9,312 nt of DNA from an uncultured Geobacteraceae bacterium (GCA_937958075.1 CALFFB010000081.1:1-9312); one strand, 5' to 3'. Counted from the first letter of the stretch, positions 1-6,463 are shown. Notes: generated by a model from the letters alone, not told the origin. Numbers and translations: made by a program.

Positions 1-53
1 CACATTCTGAAAATAACCTGCCAGTTTTTATCAGCTCAGTGTGGGAACTAACA
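1..53. other. AT-rich foreign end, possible IS terminus
   Basis: The sequence changes abruptly at about position 53. To its right, the minus strand carries a GC-rich phage gene with a good start and ribosome-binding site. To its left the sequence is AT-rich and soon stops the reading frame at 31-33. Read on the minus strand, the foreign part would begin TGTTAG, a TG dinucleotide start compatible with several insertion-sequence ends, for example the IS21 group. No transposase is visible because the window ends here, and I recognised no terminal repeat with certainty. The family is therefore not assigned; it could also be a decayed phage sequence. Confidence 0.3.
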
Positions 54-159
54 GCTGGACCTCGAACAGGTCATCCGGGAACACCAGCACTGTGTCCGGG
101 TGGATGACCTGCTTGGCCAGGCGGATCAGGGTTTCTGTGACGGTCTGTATCGTGCTCAA
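31..159 (-). pseudogene. Truncated phage tail gene, 5' fragment
   Basis: The reading frame starts with TTG at 157-159, preceded on its own strand by GGAGG (CCTCC at 166-170) with a 6-nt spacer, so the start is credible. It encodes 42 residues beginning MSTIQTVTETL and reaching FPDDLFEV. The last residues (VQLLVPTLS) come from unrelated AT-rich sequence, so only about 35 residues appear native. By position it follows the HK97 gp10-like gene in the phage late operon, where tail terminator or tail-tube genes usually lie, but the fragment is too short to recognise. It is now separated from its operon by the 5.7-kb cargo and is probably non-functional. It is too short to appear in ordinary ORF lists. 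Confidence 0.5.
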
Positions 160-187
160 GGGACGCCTCCGTTTTCTGCCTGGTTAC

Positions 188-226
188 TTACCGGAAGCGC
201 TGGCGATGTGTCGGAGGCTCAGAGCG
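188..226. repeat. Left copy of 39-bp direct repeat (cargo boundary)
   Basis: This 39-bp stretch, beginning TTACCGGAAGC and ending AGCG, matches 5947-5985 with two differences (G199 versus A5958, and G222 versus A5981). On the minus strand it holds the TGA stop and final bases corresponding to the gp10-like gene end, then the spacer that leads to the next phage gene (start at 159). Here the phage side lies to the left; to the right of 226 no match to the gp10-like gene remains, so the cargo begins there. It could be an attachment-site half, a target duplication or a homologous recombination scar. Confidence 0.85.
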
Positions 227-262
227 GAGGGTACTGCGGAGGGGCTCTTTCTTCAGCATCAA

Positions 263-281
263 CAGTTTTTCAAAAAAACTG
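263..281. repeat. AT-rich inverted repeat next to the -35 box
   Basis: The arms CAGTTTTT (263-270) and AAAAACTG (274-281) are perfect reverse complements around a 3-nt loop. The right arm ends two bases before the TTGACA box. The stem is almost all A-T, so it is weak as an RNA terminator. As DNA it could be an UP-like A/T tract, a cruciform or a protein site. Its function is not known. Confidence 0.35.
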
Positions 282-282
282 G

Positions 283-311
283 TTGACAAATCCCGTACAA
301 GGAATAAAGAT
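283..311 (+). promoter_or_regulatory. Promoter of the efflux operon
   Basis: A perfect -35 hexamer TTGACA lies at 283-288. The -10 is weak: TAAAGA at 305-310 (16-nt spacing) or AAAGAT at 306-311 (17-nt spacing). The start of transcription would fall at about 316-320, inside the palindrome at 312-325 and shortly before the TetR gene. It is the only good sigma70-like candidate I noticed upstream of the six plus-strand genes. Confidence 0.55.
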
Positions 312-325
312 AGTAATCAATTACT
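312..325. promoter_or_regulatory. Palindromic operator candidate for the TetR regulator
   Basis: AGTAAT (312-317) and ATTACT (320-325) form a perfect inverted repeat around the 2-nt centre CA. It sits directly after the -10 region and 19 nt before the regulator's start codon, where a bound dimer would block transcription. TetR-family proteins commonly bind such palindromes and repress their own operon. That this regulator binds here is inferred from position. The arms are short, so the real site may be longer and less symmetric. Confidence 0.5.
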
Positions 326-344
326 CACTTTCATGGAGGCTTAT

Positions 345-953
345 ATGAACTCATCAAACAAACATCTTCCGGCTGAGGAACGACGGGCAGTGACGGTAGA
401 GGCGGTGGTCGAGTTGGCTGGTGAACAGAACCCGAGCGAGATTACCACGGCTGCCATAGCCAAACGCATGGGACTGACCCAGGGCGCTCTTTTTCGTCAT
501 TTCCCAAACAAGGATGCCATCTTACAAGCTGTTATGGAATGGGTGGCCGAACGATTAATGTCCCGCATTGAAAAAGCAGTTCATGCAGAGCCCTCTCCTC
601 TTGCCGCACTCGAAAGCATGTTTATGGCGCATGTGGACTTTATAACAGAGCACCCCGGTATTCCCCGTATGTTGTTTGGTGAATTGCAACGATCTGAGGA
701 AACCGCGCCCAAGCGGATGGCGCAAACGCTCATCCGCCGTTATGGGGAGCGCCTCAATCGTTTGTTTGAACAAGGAAAGGCCTGCGGTGAGCTTGATGGG
801 AAACTTGATAACGAGGCTGCGGCCACGCTCTTCATCGGCACTATTCAAGGATTGGTCATGCAATCGTTGATAGCTGGAGATGTCAGCCATATGCGTCGCA
901 ATGCACCGAAAGTTTTTGCCATCTATCAACGGGGCATCAGGAGTGCATCATGA
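345..953 (+). CDS. TetR/AcrR-family transcriptional regulator
   Basis: This 202-residue protein is the normal size for the TetR family. Residues about 33-60 form the helix-turn-helix with the family pattern I-A-K-R-M-G-L-T-Q-G-A-L-F-R-H-F-P-N-K-D; the rest would be the helical ligand-binding and dimer domain, with the pattern M-L-F-G-E-L near its middle. I chose the ATG at 345 over the one at 333 because GGAGG at 335-339 lies 5 nt before 345 and overlaps the 333 codon. It heads the operon, and its TGA overlaps the adaptor's ATG by 4 nt, so it is translated together with the pump. It probably represses the promoter at 283-311 until the pump's substrate, or a signal related to it, binds. The inducer cannot be read from sequence. 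Confidence 0.88.
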   Translation: MNSSNKHLPAEERRAVTVEAVVELAGEQNPSEITTAAIAKRMGLTQGALFRHFPNKDAILQAVMEWVAERLMSRIEKAVHAEPSPLAALESMFMAHVDFITEHPGIPRMLFGELQRSEETAPKRMAQTLIRRYGERLNRLFEQGKACGELDGKLDNEAAATLFIGTIQGLVMQSLIAGDVSHMRRNAPKVFAIYQRGIRSAS

Positions 954-2101
954 AAAAATTGCCCTTCCAAAAACGTACCTTGGCGCTGATAGCTGTGCTT
1001 TTTCCTCTGCTTGCGCTTTTTGTCTATGTGGCCTTGCGTTCGGGGCCGCTTGCTCCGGTATCAGTTGTATTAGCCACCGTCGAGAACAAGAGCATCTCAC
1101 CGAAACTATTCGGCATCGGAACCATTGAGGCTCGTTACACCTACAAAATTGGCCCAACGTTTGCGGGGCGAGTCAAACGCTTGGACGTACACGTAGGTGA
1201 GCGTGTCAAGGCCGGGCAAGTGCTTGGCGAAATGGACCCGGTCGACCTTGATGAACGTATCAGGGCTCAAGATGCCACGCTGAAACGTGCAAACGCTCAG
1301 TTAAACGAAGCGCAGGCGCGTAAGGATTATGCGCAGACACAGGCTTTACGTTACGAGCAGTTACTTAAAGCGCGGTCCACCAGTGAGGAAGTGGTAGCCA
1401 CTAAACAACAAGACCTCTTGGTTGCGAAAGCAGGGCTGACTGCGGCGCGAGAGGAACTATCTCGTGTACGTGCAGAACGAGAGGCATTAGAGGCGCAGCG
1501 CAGCAATTTGTCTCTGGTTGCGCCAGTTGACGGCTTGGTCGTTTCGCGTGATGCCGACCCGGGAACCACCGTGGTTGCAGGTCAGGCTGTCGTAGAGCTG
1601 ATCGACCCGAGCACCCTGTGGGTCAATGTCCGCTTCGATCAAATTCGTGCGCGAGGTCTCGCCGCAGGCTTATCAGCCCAGATCACATTACGTTCTCAGG
1701 CAGGTGAGCTGCAGGCTGGACGTGTACTGAGAGTCGAACCCCTGGCAGACGCGGTAACGGAAGAAACACTGGCCAAGGTTGTCTTCGATCAAATTCCTGA
1801 TCCGCTGCCACCTATCGGCGAACTGGCCGAAATCACTATTACCTTACCGACACTTGCGGCAACACCGGTTGTCCCAAATGCCGCTATCCATCATAAGGAT
1901 AGCAGACTGGGCGTGTGGCAGGTCACTAATGGCGATCTTCGCTTTACAGCAGTTTCACTGGGGATTACCGATTTGGAGGGTCGTGTTCAAATACGAGAAG
2001 GGCTCAAGCTTGGTGACCAAGTAGTGGCCTACAGCGAAAACGCCCTGAATGAGCATAGCCGGATTCACGTCGTTGACCATATTCCGGGGGTGACGCAATG
2101 A
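950..2101 (+). CDS. HlyD/MacA/DevB-like periplasmic adaptor of an efflux pump
   Basis: The 383-residue protein has an N-terminal membrane anchor (about 10-29), then the first half of a lipoyl domain (about 66-98, with A-G-R-V and V-G-E-R-V-K-A-G-Q-V-L), a long charged coiled-coil hairpin (about 100-187), the second lipoyl half (about 188-219, A-P-V-D-G-L-V and P-G-T-T-V-V-A-G-Q), a beta-barrel domain and a membrane-proximal domain. This is the standard build of membrane-fusion proteins that link an inner-membrane transporter to an outer-membrane channel. The hairpin would touch the outer-membrane factor encoded at 4491. The start has AGGAG at 939-943, 6 nt upstream, and both ends overlap neighbours by 4 nt. 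The same fold serves RND pumps, but the ABC permease and ATPase that follow identify the partner type. Confidence 0.9.
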   Translation: MKKLPFQKRTLALIAVLFPLLALFVYVALRSGPLAPVSVVLATVENKSISPKLFGIGTIEARYTYKIGPTFAGRVKRLDVHVGERVKAGQVLGEMDPVDLDERIRAQDATLKRANAQLNEAQARKDYAQTQALRYEQLLKARSTSEEVVATKQQDLLVAKAGLTAAREELSRVRAEREALEAQRSNLSLVAPVDGLVVSRDADPGTTVVAGQAVVELIDPSTLWVNVRFDQIRARGLAAGLSAQITLRSQAGELQAGRVLRVEPLADAVTEETLAKVVFDQIPDPLPPIGELAEITITLPTLAATPVVPNAAIHHKDSRLGVWQVTNGDLRFTAVSLGITDLEGRVQIREGLKLGDQVVAYSENALNEHSRIHVVDHIPGVTQ

Positions 2102-3303
2102 TCAGCTTGGCAGGACGCGACATCATGCACTCCTGGGGTAAGTTCGTCTTCACCGGTATGGGTCTTGGGCTACTCATCGGCATCACACTGTCTATGGCAG
2201 GGATTTATCGTGGCATGGTGGATGATGCCAAAGTGTTGCTCGACAATAGCGGTGCTGATCTCTGGGTGGTACAGAAGGACACTCTTGGTCCCTACGCTGA
2301 GTCATCAAGTCTCTACGATGATATCTGGCGCGGGATTCGAGGCATGCCTGGGGTGGAGCGGGCGGCAAACATCACTTATCTCACCATGCAGGTGGGAAAA
2401 CAAGATGGTGACGTACGTGCCATGGTTACTGGCGTCACTCCTGGAGAACCTGGGACACCCGGGTGGCCGCCATATCTAGTCGCGGGTCGCCAGATTACTC
2501 GGAGTCATTACGAGGCCGTCGCCGACATAGCTTCCGGATTTAAACTTGGCGACCGAATCCAGATCCGCCGCAATCACTACACCATAGTCGGCCTGACCAG
2601 AAGGATGGTCTCTTCCAATGGCGACCCGATGGTGTTCATTCCTCTTAAAGACGCCCAGGAAGCACAGTTTCTCAAGGATAATGATGCCATCCGAGAGCAA
2701 CGTCGACGCACGGCCGAGAACCCTGCTTTCAACAGACCCGGAGTGCCAGGCCTGCTCGATGCGGTTATTGCCTCGCAAAGCACCAACCCCTACGTCAATG
2801 CGGTTTTGGTGCGGGTTGAACCGGGCCATGCCCCGGAAGAAATCGCTGAGTCGATCCGCCGCTGGAAGCGCTTAACCGTCTATACCCGCAGCCAGATGGA
2901 GGAGATTTTGGTTGGTAAGCTGATCGCTACCTCCGCCAGACAGATCTTCATGTTTCTGGTGATCCTTTCGATTGTCAGCTCCGCCATTGTGGCCTTCATC
3001 ATCTACACACTGACACTCGGGAAAATTCGTGAAATTGCTGTCTTAAAACTGATTGGCACTAAAAATCGCACCATTGTCGGTTTGATCATGCAACAGTCCA
3101 TCGCTTTAGGTTTGATCGGCTTTGTGGTGGGTAAGATTTCGGCAACGTTATTGATGGCGCCAATCTTTCCCAAATATGTGCTGCTGCAACCACTCGACTC
3201 CGTTATGGGTTTTATCGCCGTGGTTATGATCTGCGTACTGTCGAGCATTATCGCCATTCGTGCCGCGCTCAGAGTCGATCCGGCCGAAGCCATAGGGGGC
3301 TGA
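2098..3303 (+). CDS. ABC transporter permease, MacB/DevC (FtsX-domain) type
   Basis: The 401-residue protein shows the four-helix layout of MacB/LolC/DevC permeases: one helix at about 16-36, a large periplasmic domain at about 40-275 (MacB_PCD-like), then three helices at about 282-306, 326-350 and 368-390 that make the FtsX domain. Between helices two and three lies the coupling segment K-I-R-E-I-A-V-L-K-L-I-G (309-320), which contacts the ATPase, and the protein ends D-P-A-E-A-I-G-G, a typical ending of this family. Unlike MacB, it has no fused ATPase; the ATPase is the next gene. Such pumps act as mechanotransmitters, moving substrates from the periplasm through a TolC-like channel. GGGGGTGA at 2086-2093 precedes the ATG. 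DevC, HrtB and LolC/E relatives carry glycolipids, heme and lipoproteins respectively; the substrate here is unknown. Confidence 0.9.
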   Translation: MISLAGRDIMHSWGKFVFTGMGLGLLIGITLSMAGIYRGMVDDAKVLLDNSGADLWVVQKDTLGPYAESSSLYDDIWRGIRGMPGVERAANITYLTMQVGKQDGDVRAMVTGVTPGEPGTPGWPPYLVAGRQITRSHYEAVADIASGFKLGDRIQIRRNHYTIVGLTRRMVSSNGDPMVFIPLKDAQEAQFLKDNDAIREQRRRTAENPAFNRPGVPGLLDAVIASQSTNPYVNAVLVRVEPGHAPEEIAESIRRWKRLTVYTRSQMEEILVGKLIATSARQIFMFLVILSIVSSAIVAFIIYTLTLGKIREIAVLKLIGTKNRTIVGLIMQQSIALGLIGFVVGKISATLLMAPIFPKYVLLQPLDSVMGFIAVVMICVLSSIIAIRAALRVDPAEAIGG

Positions 3304-3304
3304 C

Positions 3305-4015
3305 ATGACTGCTAAAGGTATTCGTATCCAGGGGTTAAAAAAACGTTATGGAAGTGGCGATACCGCCGTTGATGCCCTAAAGACCGTCGACATGCACGTT
3401 GCGCCGGGCGAGGTCGTTGGACTGATAGGTCCTTCTGGATCTGGCAAAACTACGCTCCTTAAATGTTTGGGAGCAGTGATCGAGCCGACCGCCGGAAAAA
3501 TGATACTCGGAGATGACGTCATTTATGATGACGGCTGGAAGGTCAAAGATCTTCGTGCTTTGCGGCGGGACCGGATAGGCTTTGTATTCCAAGCACCTTA
3601 TCTGATTCCTTTCCTCGACGTCACCGACAACGTCGCCCTTCTGCCCATGCTGGCGGGAATGCCAAATGCCGAGGCGCGTAAACGGGCAATAGGATTGTTT
3701 AGAGCGCTTGATGTGGAGCATCGCGCCAAGGCCATGCCATCTCAACTCTCTGGTGGAGAACAGCAGCGAGTGGCTATTGCACGTGGCTTGGTGAATCGTC
3801 CCCCGGTAATACTGGCCGATGAACCGACCGCTCCGCTTGATAGTGAGCGCGCCCTGGCCGTAATCCGGATCTTGAACGATATGGCCAAAAAATTCGAGAC
3901 CGCCATTATTGTCGTCACCCACGATGAAAAAATCATTCCCACCTTCAAACGCATATATCACATCCGTGACGGGGTAACCTATGAAGAAGAAGGCGAAGGA
4001 CGTGGTTTCGAATGA
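3305..4015 (+). CDS. ABC transporter ATPase, MacB/LolD/DevA type
   Basis: This is a complete 236-residue nucleotide-binding protein. The Walker A motif GPSGSGKT is at 42-49, the Q-loop glutamine at 96, the signature LSGGEQQR at 148-155, Walker B V-I-L-A-D-E-P-T at 168-175 with catalytic Glu173, the D-loop P-L-D-S at 177-180, and the switch histidine at 206. All catalytic positions are present, so it should hydrolyse ATP. Pro177 in the D-loop takes the place of the more usual Asn or Ala. It begins 1 nt after the permease stop, with AGGGGG at 3294-3299 as ribosome-binding site, and would form a homodimer on two permease copies at the cytoplasmic face. The C-terminus ends in a short acidic tail. 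Confidence 0.93.
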   Translation: MTAKGIRIQGLKKRYGSGDTAVDALKTVDMHVAPGEVVGLIGPSGSGKTTLLKCLGAVIEPTAGKMILGDDVIYDDGWKVKDLRALRRDRIGFVFQAPYLIPFLDVTDNVALLPMLAGMPNAEARKRAIGLFRALDVEHRAKAMPSQLSGGEQQRVAIARGLVNRPPVILADEPTAPLDSERALAVIRILNDMAKKFETAIIVVTHDEKIIPTFKRIYHIRDGVTYEEEGEGRGFE

Positions 4016-4039
4016 GATCAATACAGAAAGGTATTCAGA

Positions 4040-4501
4040 ATGACAAAAGACGTCTGGCTTAAACGAATCGCATTGGTTGTGCTCATGACTATTGTAACCG
4101 CAATCAGTTCTGCAACGTGGGCCGAAGAGAACGATAGTGCAGTCAAAGCGCTCTCGCTGAGAAATATCATGCAGGAATTGAGCAATAACATGCAGATAGT
4201 GACTGATGCCATTTCCAGAGAGGACTGGGAACAGGTGGCGGGAACTGCGTCGCAGATTGCCAACCATCCACAGCCGCCGATAGCAGAGAAGATGCGCATT
4301 TTAGGTTTTGCAGGTTCCAATGTGAGCAAATTCAAAAGTTTTGACGAGCAGACACATCAAGCCGCAAAGGAATTAGAAGAAATCGCCATGAGAAAAGACG
4401 GTAAAGGGGTGATAGCACAGTTCGCAACACTCCAAAAAAGTTGTCTCGCTTGTCACCAGAGTTTTAGAAAAACATTCAAGGAGCATTTTTATGGGAAATA
4501 A
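4040..4501 (+). CDS. Exported cytochrome c'/c556-like protein
   Basis: The 153-residue protein starts with a Sec signal peptide: positive residues K3, K8 and R9, a hydrophobic core at 10-22, and a likely cut after A28 (T-W-A/E-E). The mature part of about 125 residues looks all helical and carries one C-terminal heme site, CLACH at 135-139, followed by Q-S-F-R-K-T-F. A single C-terminal CxxCH on a four-helix bundle defines class II cytochromes (c' and c556). Met44 or Met51 in the first helix could be the sixth heme ligand, as in c556; without one it would be a gas-binding c'. It lies 24 nt after the ATPase gene and its stop overlaps the outer-membrane factor by 11 nt, so it is co-expressed with the pump in the periplasm. 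AAAGG at 4027-4031 is the ribosome-binding site. Its role in export is unknown. Confidence 0.85.
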   Translation: MTKDVWLKRIALVVLMTIVTAISSATWAEENDSAVKALSLRNIMQELSNNMQIVTDAISREDWEQVAGTASQIANHPQPPIAEKMRILGFAGSNVSKFKSFDEQTHQAAKELEEIAMRKDGKGVIAQFATLQKSCLACHQSFRKTFKEHFYGK

Positions 4502-6008
4502 TAATATGGTTGTTCATTATGCTCTAATAGGAATGTGTCTTCTGACGTTGGCAGGATGTGCTGTTGGGCCTGACTTCCAGCGCCCGGCACCCCCTGATGT
4601 GATTGGTTATACTCCCACCCCGCTGGCTACAAATTTGAATTCCTCCCCTACCACGCTGGGTGATCCACAAAACATTATTAAGGCAGAACGACTAACAAAA
4701 CATTGGTGGCGAGCGATGGGTGCCGACAAACTAGACATGCTCATCAGCGAGGCCCTGGAACGTAATCCAACCCTGATGGCGGCAGAGGCTACTTTGCGTC
4801 AGGCGCAGGAACTTTACGCGGCGAGGGCTGGTTCGACGCTTTATCCACAATTAGAGGGCAACTTGGGTGGCCAGCGCCAACGCTTCAATCCTGGAACATT
4901 AGGACAAACCGGAGAAGCACGGGAATTCAGTCTCTACAACGCTGGCGTGGGTGTTCGCTATACATTTGATCTGGCCGGGGGCAATCGTAGGGCGTTGGAA
5001 GCTCTGGCTGCCCGGAGCGATTATCAGCAGTTTCAATTGGAAGGCGCTCGTTTGACATTGGTGGCAAATATCGTCACAACGGCCATCACTCAGGCAAGCC
5101 TGAAAAGGCAGGCTGAAATTATAGAAAACATCTTGAAATCGCAGGAAAACCAACTCGAACTAACCCGGGAATGCATTCGTCTTGGTCATGGAGAACCGGA
5201 CGATGCGTTAGTCCTGCAGACACAGTTGGAGCAAACGCGCGCCAAACTGCCGCCGTTACGTTATCAACTTCAACAAAACGAACATTTTTTGGCCGTTCTT
5301 GTGGGTAAAGCTCCAGGAGAGAGCTTGTTGCCGTCGTTTACCTTGGAGGATTTCACCTTGCCGCCGGAGTTGCCATTGTTAATTCCCTCTGAACTGGTGC
5401 GTGCAAGGCCGGATATTCTCGGTGCTGAAGCGTTGCTGCATGCCTCTAATGCAGAATACGGGGTCGCAATATCGAAACTATATCCCCAACTCAACCTTAG
5501 TGCCGATCTTGGATCGCAGGCACTGACGACCGGTGCGTTATTCGGCGGTGGTTCTGCTGTTTGGAGTCTGGTGGGGCAGCTGACACAACCCCTGTTCAAT
5601 CCAGGCTTGCCCGCTGAAAAGAGAGCAGCTCTCGCCGCTTTCGATGCGGCTGCTGCAAACTACCAGTCCGTTGTTCTGGAAGCTCTTCGCAACGTAGCTG
5701 ATGTACTGAGGGCATTGGAGAATGATTCAAAAAGGCTGGAGGCTCTTTCTGCCGCTGATTCCGCTTCAGGGAAGTCTCTAGAGTCGACACAGCGTCGGTA
5801 TAGGCTTGGAACTGCAAGCTATTACGATCTGCTTATCGCACAGCAGCAACGGCTTCAAACCGAACTCGATCTGACAGAAGGCCAGGCAAAACGGCTGGTC
5901 AACACTGCCGCTTTTTACCAGGCGATGGGCGGCGGATTAAATGGCATTACCGGAAGCACTGGCGATGTGTCGGAGGCTCAAAGCGCGGAGCGGATCGCCT
6001 CGCGATAG
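4491..6008 (+). CDS. NodT/TolC-like outer-membrane efflux factor with altered C-terminus
   Basis: The 505-residue product is the outer-membrane channel of the pump. It has a lipoprotein signal with lipobox LAGC (acyl cysteine 23), followed by A-V-G-P-D-F-Q-R-P, typical of NodT/OprM-type factors. Two outer-membrane efflux repeats follow; the first has R-N-P-T-L-M-A-A-E-A-T-L near its start, the second R-A-R-P-D-I-L-G-A-E near residue 305 and Y-P-Q-L-N-L-S. The start at 4491 is set by AAGGAG at 4478-4483. The family-like part ends with F-Y-Q-A-M-G-G-G-L, near the usual end of these proteins. From residue 486 on, the 20 last residues are encoded by the right 39-bp repeat and the antisense of the phage gp10-like gene, so the original stop codon was lost. 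The channel is probably still functional, because this periplasmic end is usually variable. Confidence 0.9.
   Translation: MGNNNMVVHYALIGMCLLTLAGCAVGPDFQRPAPPDVIGYTPTPLATNLNSSPTTLGDPQNIIKAERLTKHWWRAMGADKLDMLISEALERNPTLMAAEATLRQAQELYAARAGSTLYPQLEGNLGGQRQRFNPGTLGQTGEAREFSLYNAGVGVRYTFDLAGGNRRALEALAARSDYQQFQLEGARLTLVANIVTTAITQASLKRQAEIIENILKSQENQLELTRECIRLGHGEPDDALVLQTQLEQTRAKLPPLRYQLQQNEHFLAVLVGKAPGESLLPSFTLEDFTLPPELPLLIPSELVRARPDILGAEALLHASNAEYGVAISKLYPQLNLSADLGSQALTTGALFGGGSAVWSLVGQLTQPLFNPGLPAEKRAALAAFDAAAANYQSVVLEALRNVADVLRALENDSKRLEALSAADSASGKSLESTQRRYRLGTASYYDLLIAQQQRLQTELDLTEGQAKRLVNTAAFYQAMGGGLNGITGSTGDVSEAQSAERIASR
5947..5985. repeat. Right copy of 39-bp direct repeat (cargo boundary)
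   Basis: This copy matches 188-226 at 37 of 39 positions. It includes the TGA stop of the gp10-like gene (5978-5980 on the minus strand) plus the five bases before it, and the spacer downstream. The phage lies to its right and the cargo to its left. On the plus strand it is read as part of the outer-membrane factor, supplying residues from I486 on. The pairing of two near-identical copies around foreign DNA is the best evidence that the cargo was inserted as one unit. Confidence 0.85.
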
Positions 6009-6463
6009 TTCTGGAGGATCTGCTCGCGGTACTTATCCATCACCGGATGCAGAAAGGGTCTGGCGGGGATGACGATGGTCGCGCCGTTCGGATGTTTGAT
6101 GGTGGCCCCGTACTCCATGACGGCACCGATGTTCACCATGTCTTCACCGTCCTTGTTGACGGTGCCGCGCAGCAGGCCGACGAACGCCTTGTCGGCCATG
6201 ATCTTCTGGGTGATGGCGTTGACGAGAAAGCCGGTGTCGATGAGCGCCTTGCTTGAGCCTTTGCGCTCGATGGTGCTTTCGGCGAGTTTCACGAAGGCCT
6301 GTCCGCCCGGGGCCTGGGAGCGAATCCCCCGCTGGATCTCGCGCACCAGAAAAAGGGCGTTGCGGATCGTGGCCTGACGCAGGGCCGTGGCCAGGCGCGG
6401 CCCCATGCCGGTGGTCAGCTTGGCGCGGGCCTTGTCCCAGTCACCGGTCCGCCTAACGCCCAT
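5978..6463 (-). CDS. HK97 gp10-like phage tail-completion protein
   Basis: The 161-residue protein has the features of the HK97 gp10 / phage virion morphogenesis group: a basic helical N-terminal half, a middle R-S-Q-A-P-G-G region, and near the C-terminus the pattern G-A-V-M-E-Y-G-A-T followed by I-P-A-R-P-F-L-H-P-V. Proteins of this family sit at the head-tail or tail-tip interface and help join or finish the tail. It starts 11 nt inside the preceding connector gene, as in compact late operons. The gene is intact although the cargo was inserted right at its stop codon. It overlaps the oppositely transcribed outer-membrane factor by 31 nt (5978-6008). Confidence 0.8.
   Translation of the reverse strand: MGVRRTGDWDKARAKLTTGMGPRLATALRQATIRNALFLVREIQRGIRSQAPGGQAFVKLAESTIERKGSSKALIDTGFLVNAITQKIMADKAFVGLLRGTVNKDGEDMVNIGAVMEYGATIKHPNGATIVIPARPFLHPVMDKYREQILQNYREAIRSAL

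Larger units (their letters stand above)
227..5946 (+). mobile_element. Efflux-operon cargo inserted in phage late genes
   Basis: The segment between the two 39-bp repeats differs from its flanks in three visible ways. It is read from the opposite strand, it is less GC-rich (spot counts: 23 of 60 G+C at 4501-4560 against 38 of 60 at 7801-7860), and it encodes bacterial export functions rather than virion parts. It carries its own promoter and regulator, so it behaves like a phage moron or a small genomic island. There is no recombinase gene inside it, which means insertion would have needed an enzyme supplied elsewhere, loss of that gene, or homologous exchange. The exact limits are inferred from the repeats alone. 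A chimeric assembly join is an alternative to rule out. Confidence 0.55.

Noticed and set aside
263..281. Inverted repeat as a rho-independent terminator
   Set aside because: The stem is nearly all A-T and no run of T follows it on either strand; its position beside the -35 box suggests a promoter-related element, if anything.
41..286. Small plus-strand frames in the left flank (41-286 and 100-348)
   Set aside because: They cross the phage gene fragment, the repeat and the promoter, and have no ribosome-binding site or recognisable content.
333..344. ATG at 333 as the start of the TetR regulator
   Set aside because: This codon overlaps the GGAGG at 335-339 that is well placed for the ATG at 345, so the shorter protein is favoured.
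4020..4035. Short inverted repeat AATAC/GTATT around the cytochrome ribosome-binding site
   Set aside because: With five AT-rich base pairs and a 6-nt loop it is too weak to claim translational control, though AAAGG falls in and beside the loop.
3377..4267. A 296-codon minus-strand frame opposite the ATPase and cytochrome genes
   Set aside because: Both plus-strand genes have complete motifs (Walker A and B, signature, CxxCH). The opposite frame crosses two genes and an intergenic gap and shows no family features.
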